Below the pieces are notes generated by a model. The model made no database searches. It was not told the origin of the DNA and saw only the letters and a program-made list of their open reading frames with translations. From contig NZ_LT900024.1 in assembly GCF_900182925.1 (NCBI RefSeq), positions 558,001 through 622,000 on the forward strand: a stretch of DNA of 64,000 bases, read 5' to 3'. This DNA is from Psychrobacter sp. LV10R520-6 (GTDB lineage: Bacteria > Pseudomonadota > Gammaproteobacteria > Pseudomonadales > Moraxellaceae). Each line of letters opens with the position of its first letter. The stretch's first letter is position 1. A program made the position numbers and the translations under genes. Below, one piece after another: positions 35,304 through 47,451 of this stretch.

Positions 35304-36740
35304 GTGAGCAACGCTGATACCTTACGCCAATTACATCAAGATCATTTAAGCAACTATAACAATCAAGAGCAACAAGCCATCGAATTGATTGGTTTGCTTA
35401 ATAAACTGTATAACCAGCAAGACGTGCAAGTCACTTTGTTTGGTGAAACGCTTGATACGACTTCAGTAGGTCAAGTACTGGCCTTACATCAAAAAGCGGC
35501 AATACGTGAGCAGGGCGCTAAGCCGATCGCTATCGTGGATACTTTAGCTATGGTCAAAGCATTGGCGGCTAACGAAAATATTCAAGCGGCGCGAGTCGAT
35601 GTCGGTCAGCTAATTGCTAGCGACAGTGATATACAAACTGTATTAAAAACCATCAGTAACGATGAAAATGCTATAAATGGTGCTACCGATGTGGTGTTAT
35701 ATGGTTTCGGTCGTATTGGTCGTATCTTAACGCGTCTATTATTATCACAAGCCTCAAGCTCGAAAGGCCTACAGTTAAAAGCTATTGTGGTACGTCCTGC
35801 CGCTGCTGGCGACTTAGCCAAACGTATCTCCTTACTTGAGCGTGACTCAATTCATGGTAGATTTTTAGGCGGAATTAGCATTGATGATGACAATAATGGC
35901 ATGATTGTTAATGGTCGTTTTATACAAGTTATTTATGCTAATGATCCGAGTGAAATTGACTATACCGCTTATGGTATCGACAACGCTTTAATTATTGATA
36001 ATACCGGTATTTGGAAAGACGAAGCGGGTCTTGGCAAGCACTTACAATCTAAAGGTGTACAAAAAGTCTTGCTAACCGCCCCTTCTGGTGGCGAGATTAA
36101 AAACGTCGTTTACGGTGTTAACAATGATACTATCGGTGACGATACCCTTGTTAGTGCTGCCAGTTGTACCACCAATGCCATTACGCCAATGCTAAAAGTA
36201 CTGAATGATGAGTTCGGTATCGAAAACGGCCACATTGAGACCATTCACTCCTTTACCAATGACCAAAACTTGGTTGATAACTATCATAAAGCCGATCGCC
36301 GTGGCCGCAGTGCCGTAATGAACATGGTCATTACCAGCACTGGCGCTGCAAAGGCAGTGGGCAAAGCGCTACCAGAACTGAGCGGCAAACTAACCGGCAA
36401 TGCTATTCGTGTACCCACGCCCAACGTTAGCTTAGCGATTTTAAATTTAAATCTAAAAAGCGCGCCAGAAAGTGCTGATGCTTTGAATGACTTTATGCGC
36501 AAAGTATCTAACAGTAATACCTGGCAATCACAAATTGCTTATACGGACTCAACAGAAGCAGTATCGACTGACTTTGTGGGTATCACCCACGTTGGTGTGG
36601 TAGATGCTCAGGCCACTATACTCACTGGCAATCAAGCTATTGTTTATATTTGGTATGATAACGAAGTAGGCTATAGTACTCAGGTGCTACGCTTAGCCAC
36701 GCAGATGGCTGGTATCAGCTACACTCAAATTCCAGCATAA
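35304..36740 (+). CDS. gap: glyceraldehyde-3-phosphate dehydrogenase, long Pseudomonas/Acinetobacter type
   Basis: Oxidises glyceraldehyde-3-phosphate to 1,3-bisphosphoglycerate, or runs in the gluconeogenic direction. About 130 extra residues precede the Rossmann domain (DVVLYGFGRIGRILTRLL). The catalytic cysteine is in SAASCTTNAITPML, followed by the substrate loop HSFTNDQNLVDNYHKADRRG. The length of about 478 residues matches the long-form enzymes of Pseudomonadales rather than the 330-residue common type. I chose GTG at 35304: AAGGA sits eight bases upstream, whereas ATG at 35295 overlaps that site. Monocistronic. Confidence 0.93.
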   Translation: MSNADTLRQLHQDHLSNYNNQEQQAIELIGLLNKLYNQQDVQVTLFGETLDTTSVGQVLALHQKAAIREQGAKPIAIVDTLAMVKALAANENIQAARVDVGQLIASDSDIQTVLKTISNDENAINGATDVVLYGFGRIGRILTRLLLSQASSSKGLQLKAIVVRPAAAGDLAKRISLLERDSIHGRFLGGISIDDDNNGMIVNGRFIQVIYANDPSEIDYTAYGIDNALIIDNTGIWKDEAGLGKHLQSKGVQKVLLTAPSGGEIKNVVYGVNNDTIGDDTLVSAASCTTNAITPMLKVLNDEFGIENGHIETIHSFTNDQNLVDNYHKADRRGRSAVMNMVITSTGAAKAVGKALPELSGKLTGNAIRVPTPNVSLAILNLNLKSAPESADALNDFMRKVSNSNTWQSQIAYTDSTEAVSTDFVGITHVGVVDAQATILTGNQAIVYIWYDNEVGYSTQVLRLATQMAGISYTQIPA

Positions 36741-38289
<1,549 letters not shown>

Positions 38290-38554
38290 TTTGACACTAC
38301 TTAATTTGATAATACTTAGGTTGATATTACTGAATGAGATGGACGGTTTGACGTTAAAAGCTTACTATCAACAATAAGAGAAGAGGTTGGTCATTTTATA
38401 AGCATCTTCTTTTATTGCTCTTTTACCGACACTAGTACGCCTATCTGTATTATGCCTATTTGGCAGCACGATTTTGATAGCACAAAAGAATAGGCCACTT
38501 ATTTACTTTTTAAATTGATTTTTAAATTAATCCCCGCAATAGACAGGAGTTTTT

Positions 38555-39727
38555 ATGGCAGTTGACATGGAAAATACGACCGAAGAACCAAGGTTTATCA
38601 AACAAACCCGCAACTTTGATATTCAGCGCGTTATTGTCAAGATTGGCTCATCATTGTTGACTAATAATGGTCGAGGACTGGATCGTACTGCCATATACGA
38701 GTGGGCGACACAAATTGCTGAATTGCATAACCAAGGTGTGGAAGTGTTGTTGGTGTCATCAGGTGCGGTCGCTGAAGGTGTGGTACGCATGAATCTTGAT
38801 GAGCGGCCTAATAAGCTCGCAGCATTACAAGCTTGTGCTTCTATCGGTCAGATGGGCTTAATCGGAACTTGGTGGTCAGCCCTTATCCAACACGGCATAC
38901 AGAGCTCGCAGTTGCTGCTGACGCATGATGATTTGTCCAATCGTAGTCGTTATCTGAATACCACTAGCGCACTGACTCAGCTATTAGAGTGGCGTGTCCT
39001 GCCAGTGATTAATGAAAACGATACCATCACCATTGATGAAATTAAATTTGGCGATAATGACACTTTAGGCGCGATGGCAGCGGCGATGGTCAATGCTGAT
39101 TTATACATTATCTTAACCGATCAAGAAGGTGTGTTTACTGATAATCCACGTGATAATCCCAATGCCAGAATGATTCGTCAAGAGCGTGCGATGGCTGACT
39201 ATTTATTTGATATTGCCGGCGACGGCGGTAAGCTTGGACGCGGTGGGATGTTAACCAAAATCCGTGCCGGTCGTTTGGCGGCTATGGGCGGTTGCCCGAC
39301 CGTCATTGTCAGCGGTGCGATTGAAGGTGTCATCACCCGTGTGGTGGCAGGCGAAGCAGTAGGTACATTGCTAACCACCAATGATGAAGACAAAGTCATC
39401 GCCCGCAAACAGTGGATCGCGGCTCATTTACGGATGTCAGGCGCTCTGATTGTGGATGCCGGCGCAGCAAAAGCGTTGACCGAGCATAACAGAAGCTTGT
39501 TGCCGGTCGGTGTAAAAGAAGTACGCGGTGACTTTGATGAAGGCGATGTGGTAGAAATTATTCATCAAGATACCGGTGAGCGCTTAGCTGTCGGACAAGT
39601 CAATTTCTCGTCTACAGATGCGCGCAGTGTTGCTAATGAGCGTACCGAGCAGTTCGATAGAATCCTCGGTAACAATGAAGAGCGGGTAGTGATGGTCCAT
39701 CGCGATAATTTAGCGTTGTCTGTGTAA
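38555..39727 (+). CDS. proB: glutamate 5-kinase
   Basis: Phosphorylates glutamate, the first and feedback-controlled step of proline synthesis. The amino-acid-kinase domain shows VIVKIGSSLLTNNGRGLD and VLLVSSGAVAEGVVRM. INENDTITIDEIKFGDNDTL is the acidic substrate/magnesium segment, and GDGGKLGRGGMLTKIRAGRL is the conserved loop. The C-terminal 100 residues form a PUA domain (ALIVDAGAAKAL to GERLAVGQVNFSS). The 390-residue length is typical. The ribosome binding site AGGAG precedes the ATG by seven bases. proA is not nearby. Confidence 0.96.
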   Translation: MAVDMENTTEEPRFIKQTRNFDIQRVIVKIGSSLLTNNGRGLDRTAIYEWATQIAELHNQGVEVLLVSSGAVAEGVVRMNLDERPNKLAALQACASIGQMGLIGTWWSALIQHGIQSSQLLLTHDDLSNRSRYLNTTSALTQLLEWRVLPVINENDTITIDEIKFGDNDTLGAMAAAMVNADLYIILTDQEGVFTDNPRDNPNARMIRQERAMADYLFDIAGDGGKLGRGGMLTKIRAGRLAAMGGCPTVIVSGAIEGVITRVVAGEAVGTLLTTNDEDKVIARKQWIAAHLRMSGALIVDAGAAKALTEHNRSLLPVGVKEVRGDFDEGDVVEIIHQDTGERLAVGQVNFSSTDARSVANERTEQFDRILGNNEERVVMVHRDNLALSV

Positions 39728-39975
39728 TATATCGTAAGTAGCTTAGATAAATAGCTGAGATACACAGCTGAACTATGAAACCTTTTTATTATTGGTTAAG
39801 CTGATATCAATTACATGTAGCAAGTATGTTTACATATTAAGACTTTAATGCCATAACAGAGTTTATCTTTATGGCATTAATTACATCTGGGTATTTTAAC
39901 AGTTGTATTTTTTCTATCCCTATTTATGTTTAACAATGACAATAATCGATATTGTACTATTTTGGAGATTTGTGC

Positions 39976-41112
39976 ATGAGTGCCTCGGACAACGATAACT
40001 CGCCTAAGCAAAATTTTGCTCCTCTCAAAAACGATAGACTGCTGCGCGCTCTTCGGTTTGAGCCGGTAGATACCACACCGGTATGGATGATGCGTCAGGC
40101 CGGTCGCTATTTACCAGAATATAAAGCCACTCGTGCTGAAGCAGGTGACTTTATGAGCCTGTGCAAAGACACTGATCGCGCCACGGAAGTGACATTACAG
40201 CCGTTACGACGTATGGATCTAGATGCGGCAATTATATTTAGTGATATTTTGACCATTCCAGATGCCATGGGATTAGGCTTATATTTTGAGACCGGTGAAG
40301 GTCCTAAGTTTAAACGTACTGTCCGTCAGCAGTCCGATATTGACAAGCTACCGACCTTAGATGTTAACGATTCGCTAGATTATGTGATGCGAGCGGTGAC
40401 TAGTATTCGTAAAGCTCTTAATGGACAAGTACCGTTATTTGGATTTTCGGGCAGTCCTTGGACGCTAGCGACCTATATGATTGAAGGCGGCAGTTCAAAA
40501 GACTACCGTTATACTAAAGGGATGCTCTATAGCAATCCTGAACTTCTGCATCAACTGCTTGATAAGCTGGCAACATCAGTGATTGATTATTTGGATGCCC
40601 AAATCATCGCTGGTGCGCAAGCGGTACAAATATTCGATAGCTGGGGCGGGGGACTTGGTCATCGCCAGTTTATAGAGTTTTCGCATATGTACAATAAGCG
40701 TATCGTTGCTGCGCTAAAAGCGCGGCATCCTGAAGTACCCGTCATACTATTCACGAAAGGTGGCGGCCTTTGGCTTGATATTCAAGCGGATAGCGAGGCT
40801 GATGCTTTAGGATTAGATTGGACGATGCCGCTTGATCGTGCCCGTCAAGTGTTGACGGAAAGCCAGCGCCAGTTGACCAAACAGCATAAAAAATTACAGA
40901 GCAGTAAAGCCATTCAAGGTAACTTAGACCCAGCAACGCTATATGGCTCACCGGAAACTATTCGCTCTGAAGTTAAGCTGATGCTTGACAGTGCCTATGC
41001 CTGTGGCGAAAAGACTGGTTATGTAGCAAACTTAGGCCATGGTATTACCCAGTGGGTTGACCCAGATCATGCCAAAGTCTTTATCGATGCAGTACATGAC
41101 TATAAGCTCTAA
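39976..41112 (+). CDS. hemE: uroporphyrinogen decarboxylase
   Basis: Decarboxylates the four acetate side chains of uroporphyrinogen III to give coproporphyrinogen III in haem synthesis. The N-terminal signature [20 protein letters not shown] and [14 protein letters not shown] (catalytic Asp) are intact. [20 protein letters not shown] and the closing [20 protein letters not shown] are also conserved. The ATG at 39976 has TTGGAGA nine bases upstream, so the frame opening at 39952 is not used. Monocistronic in this window, with no other haem genes adjacent. Confidence 0.96.
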   Translation: MSASDNDNSPKQNFAPLKNDRLLRALRFEPVDTTPVWMMRQAGRYLPEYKATRAEAGDFMSLCKDTDRATEVTLQPLRRMDLDAAIIFSDILTIPDAMGLGLYFETGEGPKFKRTVRQQSDIDKLPTLDVNDSLDYVMRAVTSIRKALNGQVPLFGFSGSPWTLATYMIEGGSSKDYRYTKGMLYSNPELLHQLLDKLATSVIDYLDAQIIAGAQAVQIFDSWGGGLGHRQFIEFSHMYNKRIVAALKARHPEVPVILFTKGGGLWLDIQADSEADALGLDWTMPLDRARQVLTESQRQLTKQHKKLQSSKAIQGNLDPATLYGSPETIRSEVKLMLDSAYACGEKTGYVANLGHGITQWVDPDHAKVFIDAVHDYKL

Positions 41113-41249
41113 AAGCTATCGCCCTTAAAATTTTTGAATTGAAAAGCTATCAAATACTAAACAGACAGGTGGTTTAAACGAATACTTAAAACTGCTATAT
41201 TTTTTAGTATTTATATATTTAGTGTTTACTGAGCAAAAAAGGATATTTT

Positions 41250-42317
41250 ATGATTTCAGCAGCGATTGTCGGTGGAACGGGGTACACAGGTATTGAGCTT
41301 ATTCGCTTACTGTCTGCCCACCCTGAAGTGTCTATTGATTTGCTAACCTCGCGTAGTGAGGCAGGAACGCGTGCTGATGAGATATTTTCAAGCTTGCGCG
41401 GTATCTCAGATTTGGTCTTTAGTGACTTAGGTGATGATACGCTCGCCGCGCTACAGCATTGCGATGTAGTATTCTTTGCCACGCCTCATGGGGTGGCGAT
41501 GAAGCAAGCAGAGGCGCTGACCCAAGCGGGTGTTAGAGTCATTGATTTAGCCGCTGATTTTCGTCTGCAATCATTGACTGAGTTTGAACAATGGTATCAA
41601 CAGCCGCATGCTTGTCCTGAGCTATTAAAAACCGCCGTTTATGGTTTACCAGAAATCAATCGTGATAAGCTTGCAAACGCTTTGTTGGTAGGCAACCCCG
41701 GTTGTTACCCTACCACTGCTATTTTAGGACTAAAACCTATTATTGAGGCACAAAACAAGCAAGCAACGCGCCTAATTGACTCACGGATTGTTATTGATGC
41801 CAAGTCTGGCGTATCAGGTGCTGGTCGCCAAGCAAGTATTGCGCTTAATTATGCGGAAACTACGGATAATTTTAAAGCTTATGGGGTGACGGGTCATCGT
41901 CACTTGCCGGAAATTGAGCAGGGCATTGCGCAATTATTAAATAGCCAGTTTACCCAGCGTGTTCGTTTTTTACCGCATTTAGTACCGATGATACGCGGTA
42001 TGTTCAGCTCTATTCATATGGAGCTGACCGAAGCGGGCGCTGATATCGACTGGCAACACGAATTTGAGACCAGTTATGCCTCAGAAGTGTTTATTGATGT
42101 GATGCCAAGCGGTATTTATCCTGATACCCGTAGTGTCCGTGCCAGCAACCGTTTACGTATAGCAGTGCACCAAGATAACGCGCGTGCTGAGCTGACCGTC
42201 TTGGTGGTACAAGATAATTTAGTAAAAGGGGCGGCGGGGCAAGCAGTACAAAACATGAATGTTATGTTTGGTCTTGATGAGACCTTAGGATTAAATTTTG
42301 CGCCTGTTGTTCCCTAA
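41250..42317 (+). CDS. argC: N-acetyl-gamma-glutamyl-phosphate reductase
   Basis: The third step of arginine synthesis: NADPH-dependent reduction of N-acetylglutamyl phosphate to the semialdehyde. The Rossmann opening AAIVGGTGYTGIELIRLL and the catalytic cysteine in LLVGNPGCYPTTAILGL are both clear. KSGVSGAGRQAS and GHRHLPEIEQG complete the family pattern. At 355 residues it is slightly longer than the E. coli enzyme. AAAAGGA precedes the ATG. It is followed by an unrelated coiled-coil membrane protein gene. Confidence 0.96.
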   Translation: MISAAIVGGTGYTGIELIRLLSAHPEVSIDLLTSRSEAGTRADEIFSSLRGISDLVFSDLGDDTLAALQHCDVVFFATPHGVAMKQAEALTQAGVRVIDLAADFRLQSLTEFEQWYQQPHACPELLKTAVYGLPEINRDKLANALLVGNPGCYPTTAILGLKPIIEAQNKQATRLIDSRIVIDAKSGVSGAGRQASIALNYAETTDNFKAYGVTGHRHLPEIEQGIAQLLNSQFTQRVRFLPHLVPMIRGMFSSIHMELTEAGADIDWQHEFETSYASEVFIDVMPSGIYPDTRSVRASNRLRIAVHQDNARAELTVLVVQDNLVKGAAGQAVQNMNVMFGLDETLGLNFAPVVP

Positions 42318-42491
42318 ATGTTTCTCGGACGTTCCTTAAACGTTCCATGAATGATTGACCTTTAACGTCTTTTAGTTAATAGTATTCTATGGACACTATT
42401 TCACATGTACCTATAGCCTAAACTTTATCACTAAACCTTTACTATTCGGTTATTCGTATTTACGGTGCTAGGTATTGATTCTAAATTCCGC

Positions 42492-42497
42492 TATAAT
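42492..42497 (+). promoter_or_regulatory. possible -10 element of the coiled-coil membrane protein gene
   Basis: CTATAATACA contains a perfect TATAAT 33 bp before the ATG at 42530. No good -35 sequence is at the expected distance. Confidence 0.35.
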
Positions 42498-42529
42498 ACA
42501 TCCCCTTACTGTTAAGAGATGCCTTCTAG

Positions 42530-43423
42530 ATGCTTGTTAAGACTGCCCACCGCTTGCGCTTGCAGGCAGCAAGTTCATCGTGCCAAGCTTCTGCATCAGA
42601 CGATTCTGAGCGTGGACCACTGTCTTCTTATCAAAGCATAGATAACATTATAAATAGTCACAATAGTATTAAAAACTGTATAGTTGGCAAACAACAAGGC
42701 GCGTCGACGTTGGTATTGGCGCTCTTTGTAATAGTGATATTAGTGACTGCTGCTGTTGGATTGATGTTTGGTCACAAGCTTGGCTATCAGAGTGGCTACT
42801 ATTCGATGCAATCCGAGACAAAACAAGCCACTATAGATAGTGAGCAAGCGAACAAAGAGCTCACCGATTTGCGCTTAAGTCATAAGATGTCGACGAATCA
42901 AGCGGCGACTGCCAAACAAGAGTTAACGATCAGTTTGGCAAATTTAGATGATCTACGTCAGACTCAGCAAGCCCTAAAAGTTGAAAATGAGCAAGTCACA
43001 CAGCTCAATGGGCTATATGCCAGTGTGATTAGTGATAAAGGCGGCATGCCGTTACAGATACTTGGCGCTAAGATTGAACCATTACCTGAGAACACTTTTG
43101 AGTATGGTTTCGATATTGGTATGCTCAGTAGTGATGGGCAAGCAAAGAATCTAACGGTCAGCTTAACTCTGCTAAACGATGATGATTTCGTAGAAGTGCC
43201 GCTAGATCCTGCTCGTTATGCTATTGAAGGCATTGAACGCATTCGTGGACGCTTTGTAATGCCGTCAGGCTTTAAGCCGCTACAAATTAAGCTCATTTTA
43301 AAGGCAGGCGATCAGGAAGTGGAACAATTGTATGATTGGAAACTTGGTGCTATGGTCGATAACATGCCGCTGTCGCTTTTAGATCTACCTGAAGCTGATA
43401 AAAGCCCCATTGCTTCTGAATAA
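42530..43423 (+). CDS. single-pass membrane protein with coiled coil, function unknown (possibly DUF6776-like)
   Basis: A 297-residue protein. After a hydrophilic head of about 60 residues comes one membrane helix (STLVLALFVIVILVTAAVGL), then a Gln/Glu/Lys-rich coiled coil (about 95-165). A compact beta-rich domain at about 175-285 follows (PLQILGAKIEPLPENTFEYG, ending EQLYDWKLG). The layout suggests a periplasmic domain on a coiled-coil stalk. It resembles the uncharacterised DUF6776-type proteins of Pseudomonadales, but I am not certain. The ATG follows AAGAGA. It lies just upstream of clpS-clpA without evident functional link. Confidence 0.6.
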   Translation: MLVKTAHRLRLQAASSSCQASASDDSERGPLSSYQSIDNIINSHNSIKNCIVGKQQGASTLVLALFVIVILVTAAVGLMFGHKLGYQSGYYSMQSETKQATIDSEQANKELTDLRLSHKMSTNQAATAKQELTISLANLDDLRQTQQALKVENEQVTQLNGLYASVISDKGGMPLQILGAKIEPLPENTFEYGFDIGMLSSDGQAKNLTVSLTLLNDDDFVEVPLDPARYAIEGIERIRGRFVMPSGFKPLQIKLILKAGDQEVEQLYDWKLGAMVDNMPLSLLDLPEADKSPIASE

Positions 43424-43564
43424 CCATTCAATTTCCAGTGACTGTTTGATTGGTAATAACTGCTTTACTTTTAACAACCGCTTCGCCGTATTTTTTACCT
43501 ATCACTTTTATACCTGATAGTCTCTCTTTTATTGTTAGCTGACCTTTTAGTTTATACTTTGATT

Positions 43565-43972
43565 ATGATGAAACAAATATTATCACAAGCTAAACCCGTT
43601 GTTTTTGATTGGCACTTCCCAAATGTGCCTGTTCATCGTGCGCAAGATAGTGACCCTGATGGCGAAACCACGCCGCAAGCAGACGTCATGGTGGAGGAAC
43701 CGGAAGTGGCAAAACCGCCAATGTACGCGGTAGTTATGTATAACGATAACTATACGCCAATGGAGTTTGTGGTTTACATTTTGCAGTCAGAATTCCGTCA
43801 TAGCATTGATTCAGCCGTTGAAGTTATGCTAACTATTCATAATAATAGCAAAGGTATCGCAGGTATCTACCCTAAAGATATTGCTGAGACCAAAGCAAAA
43901 AAGGTTAACAGTCTAGCCCACCGTGAAGGCTATCCGCTACTTACCCAGATCGAGCCACATCAAGGTGAATAG
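43565..43972 (+). CDS. clpS: ATP-dependent Clp protease adaptor ClpS
   Basis: Delivers N-end-rule substrates to ClpAP by docking on the ClpA N-domain. The core MYAVVMYNDNYTPMEFVVYI and the GIAGIYPKDIAETKAKKV helix are textbook. The N-terminal tail of about 50 residues is longer than usual and acidic (DSDPDGETTPQAD). Starts at ATG 43565 or 43568 are likely; the upstream TTG at 43532 would add eleven hydrophobic residues without support. clpA follows on the same strand, but 640 bp away, so it has its own promoter. Confidence 0.93.
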   Translation: MMKQILSQAKPVVFDWHFPNVPVHRAQDSDPDGETTPQADVMVEEPEVAKPPMYAVVMYNDNYTPMEFVVYILQSEFRHSIDSAVEVMLTIHNNSKGIAGIYPKDIAETKAKKVNSLAHREGYPLLTQIEPHQGE

Positions 43973-44615
43973 GGCCACTCGTTTCATTGTTATTTGAATA
44001 TTATACTTTTGCCCTTTTCTCTGACCGTGTCACTCCAATAAGCCGATCTTAACAATAATTATCCAAGTGTTATAAACTGTTTTTCTAATACATTTTTGTA
44101 TAAATCCTACTGTATCAAAACATCTAAATCTGCTTTTGACTCTCTATTTTGACCTTGATTTTTTTCTTAAGTATCCCTATATATATATAGCGAATCAAGT
44201 ATTCGCAAATATTAAATGGGACACGTATTGTTCAAAACCTTTGTTTTTATATATCCTCATGGTTGTCCTTCTATTGCTGTTTTTTACTATTAACCTTTCT
44301 ATTCATTCAACCGGATTTTAAAGTTACTTCTGCTGCGCCATTAACTTTATGTTTGCGGTATTATTTGATACATTTTAGTACGTGTTAATAGATTGACTAT
44401 GCGTGCTTATCATGTTGAGATGAATTACAGCTGACGTAAACCGTTTTATGACAATTGTTTCGTGTTAACCGTTGCTGACCAATTATTGTTACCTGTTTAT
44501 GTGTTACTTATTAGTGATAGCGCACTGTTATCCGACTTGAACAATCCACTTGTCGCCCTGATTTACTCATTAAGCTATTAAATCCTAAAGATATGTATAA
44601 CCGTAGGAATTCGTT
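43973..44615. other. long AT-rich gap between clpS and clpA
   Basis: About 640 bp. No gene, terminator or clear promoter could be supported. A short TATATATATA tract lies near 44180. A 61-codon Leu/Phe-rich frame here (44136-44321) has no ribosome binding site and looks accidental. Confidence 0.45.
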
Positions 44616-47183
44616 ATGTTAAGTCGTCATCTTGAAGTCTCCTTGCGTCTAGCCATGACGCTTGCGCGTCAAAAATCACATGAATATCTGACTGTTGAGC
44701 ACTTGTTACTGGCACTGCTAGAGAACACTCATGCTGCCAATACTTTGACTGCCTGCAATGCTAATGTCTCAAATTTGCGTACCGAGCTTGAAGCTTATAT
44801 TAATAAGCACACGCCAACGGTAGATGTCGATATAGAGCAGTCGCCGCAGCCTACCCAAAGCTTTGATCGTATCTTGCAACGGGCAATCTTCCATGTGCAA
44901 TCTATCGGCGGTGGCCGTTTGGTCGAGGGCTCAGATATTTTAGTGTCTATGTTCTCAGAGCATGATACCTACGCCGTTTATTTGCTGAAAAAGCAAGGTA
45001 TCAGCCGCCTTGAGCTGACCCAATATCTGTCTCATGGGCAAGACAAAGAGGAGCCATCTGAGCCACGCGCTTCTATAACTGGTGAGCGTCGTAGTGCTTC
45101 TGAAAAGACCAGCAAGGACCCATTAGTAGAATTTGCCAGTAACCTCAACCAGCGTGCAGCGGAAGGTAAGACTGATCCGCTCATTGGGCGTGGTCCTGAA
45201 ATTGAGCGTGCAGCGCAAGTATTGTGCCGCCGACGTAAAAACAACCCGCTATTAGTCGGTGAGCCGGGCGTTGGTAAAACCTCGATTGCTGAAGGTTTAG
45301 CCTGGTTAATTATCAATGATAAAGCGCCAAAACCACTTAATGGTTGCGTGATTTATAGCTTAGATATTGGCGCCCTGATTGCAGGTACGAAATATCGTGG
45401 TGACTTCGAAAAACGTATGAAGGCGCTGCTTGATGCACTGAAGAATAAACCCAATGCGATCTTATTTATTGATGAGATTCATATGATTATTGGGGCAGGC
45501 TCATCCATGAGCAGTAATATGGATGTGTCTAATTTAATTAAACCGGCGCTTGCTAATGGTGAGCTACGCTGTGTGGGTTCAACCACCTTTACAGAATATC
45601 GTCAGGTGTTTGAAAAAGATCATGCGTTATCACGCCGCTTTCAAAAAATTGATGTCAAAGAACCTAGTATTGATGAGAGCATCGATATCTTACGCGGTCT
45701 TAAACCACGTTATGAAGAGTTCCATAATGTCGCGTATACCGATGAAGCTCTAATCAGTGCGGTACAGCTGTCGTCTAAGCATATCCACGAGCGTTTCTTA
45801 CCGGATAAGGCTATTGACGTCATCGACGAGGCCGGTGCGTATAAACGCCTGGGAGTTATTCCTGATGCTGATGACATCAATGCTGAAGACAGTTTAATTG
45901 CTGATTTGGAGCAGGATTTTGACGAGCAAATCGATACAGACACCAACGAGGTTGATGGCACTGATAACGAAATGCAAGATGAAGCTGTAGCTGCTAAAGC
46001 CAGTGATAAGTCTAAGGCTACTAACTTTCAAAAGGCTAAAGACAAAAAACCACCAATGAAAATTGACGTGGCAGATATTGAAGCTATTGTTGCTAAGTTA
46101 GCGCGTATTCCACCCAAGTCGATTTCAAGCGATGATAAGAATGTTCTTGAACATCTAGATCGCGACTTGAAACGCTTAGTCTTTGGTCAAGACGAAGCGA
46201 TTGCGACCTTGTCCGATGCCATTAAGTTATCCCGTGCGGGTCTTAAAGCACCGGAGAAGCCAATTGGTTCCTTTATGTTTGCAGGTCCAACAGGGGTTGG
46301 TAAGACAGAAGTATCGCGCCAGCTAGCCAGTTTGTTAGGGGTTGAGCTAGTGCGCTTTGATATGTCAGAGTACATGGAAGCGCATACCGCCTCACGTTTG
46401 ATTGGTGCGCCTCCAGGCTATGTTGGTTATGACCAAGGTGGTTTGCTTACCGAAAAGATTAATCAGCATCCTCATTGCGTATTACTGTTTGATGAGATTG
46501 AAAAAGCGCATCCTGATGTCTTTAACTTACTATTACAAGTGATGGACCATGGCACGCTGACTGATAATAATGGCCGAGTGGCTAGCTTTAAACAAGTTGT
46601 TGTCATTATGACTACTAACGTTGGTGCTGACAGTATCAGCCGCTCCTCTATGGGCTTTACCCAGCAAGATCATAGTCGTGATAACAATGAGTCACTCAAG
46701 CGCGTCTTTAGTCCTGAATTCCGTAACCGTTTGGATGCAATCATTCAGTTTAATGTGCTAGATACTTCAGTAGTGGTATCAGTGGTTGATAAGTTCTTGG
46801 TTGAGCTACAAGTCCAGCTTGATGATAAGCAAGTGACTTTAGAAATTGATGATGAAGTACGTGATTATTTAGCTGAAAAGGGCTATGACCGTCTGATGGG
46901 GGCCCGTCCCATGCAGCGTCTGATTCAAGATGAGATTAAAAAACCGCTGGCAGGTATGATTTTGTTTGGTGAATTGGTCAATGGCGGGGTAGTACATCTT
47001 ACTCTAGAGCCGCAAGATATTGACGCTGATACCGAATCTAACAGCATTTCTATCGATAAAAAGTCTTCTACCGCCCAGAGTGGCAATATGCAAAGCGATA
47101 AAGGCTCAACGGACAGTCGTATTATATTGACAGTCGTTGAGACCTACGAGCCGCGCTCAGACTCTGAATCAGTGGCAAGCTAA
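44616..47183 (+). CDS. clpA: ATP-dependent Clp protease ATP-binding subunit ClpA
   Basis: An AAA+ unfoldase that feeds ClpP. Residues 1-145 are the double Clp-N domain that binds ClpS. The first AAA module has [14 protein letters not shown] (about 214) and [13 protein letters not shown]; the second has [16 protein letters not shown] (about 555) and [15 protein letters not shown]. At 855 residues it exceeds the roughly 758 of E. coli. About 60 come from a hydrophilic, acidic insert near residues 425-485 between the two modules, and about 40 from a Ser/Asp-rich C-terminal tail. The ATG follows GTAGGAATTCGTT. Confidence 0.96.
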   Translation: MLSRHLEVSLRLAMTLARQKSHEYLTVEHLLLALLENTHAANTLTACNANVSNLRTELEAYINKHTPTVDVDIEQSPQPTQSFDRILQRAIFHVQSIGGGRLVEGSDILVSMFSEHDTYAVYLLKKQGISRLELTQYLSHGQDKEEPSEPRASITGERRSASEKTSKDPLVEFASNLNQRAAEGKTDPLIGRGPEIERAAQVLCRRRKNNPLLVGEPGVGKTSIAEGLAWLIINDKAPKPLNGCVIYSLDIGALIAGTKYRGDFEKRMKALLDALKNKPNAILFIDEIHMIIGAGSSMSSNMDVSNLIKPALANGELRCVGSTTFTEYRQVFEKDHALSRRFQKIDVKEPSIDESIDILRGLKPRYEEFHNVAYTDEALISAVQLSSKHIHERFLPDKAIDVIDEAGAYKRLGVIPDADDINAEDSLIADLEQDFDEQIDTDTNEVDGTDNEMQDEAVAAKASDKSKATNFQKAKDKKPPMKIDVADIEAIVAKLARIPPKSISSDDKNVLEHLDRDLKRLVFGQDEAIATLSDAIKLSRAGLKAPEKPIGSFMFAGPTGVGKTEVSRQLASLLGVELVRFDMSEYMEAHTASRLIGAPPGYVGYDQGGLLTEKINQHPHCVLLFDEIEKAHPDVFNLLLQVMDHGTLTDNNGRVASFKQVVVIMTTNVGADSISRSSMGFTQQDHSRDNNESLKRVFSPEFRNRLDAIIQFNVLDTSVVVSVVDKFLVELQVQLDDKQVTLEIDDEVRDYLAEKGYDRLMGARPMQRLIQDEIKKPLAGMILFGELVNGGVVHLTLEPQDIDADTESNSISIDKKSSTAQSGNMQSDKGSTDSRIILTVVETYEPRSDSESVAS

Positions 47184-47250
47184 GTTAGTTAGTCATAAGC
47201 TGTTTAGCTAATTGACATGAATAACCCTGAACTGAATATTGGTATAAATA

Positions 47251-47280
47251 AAAACGGTTGCTATGGCAGCCGTTTTTTTT
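47251..47280 (+). terminator. clpA terminator
   Basis: AAAACGGTTGC and GGCAGCCGTTTTTTTT form a stem with one bulge and a long T-run, about 70 bp past the clpA stop. Confidence 0.82.
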
Positions 47281-47451
47281 CGCTGACATTTAGCCGATGT
47301 TTATATGCTTACTAACCTTTTATAATGAAATGTAACGTCTTTTTTTGCTACCATCATTATTTGAGTAGTGGTTCTATTAAAATAATGTTTTGATGTGCGT
47401 TAAACCAATTATAAATAACTAAAAAGCAACTAAAAAAGAGGCGACATACCC

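Noticed and set aside
44136..44321. 61-codon Leu/Phe-rich frame between clpS and clpA
   Set aside because: No ribosome binding site and AT-driven composition; probably accidental.
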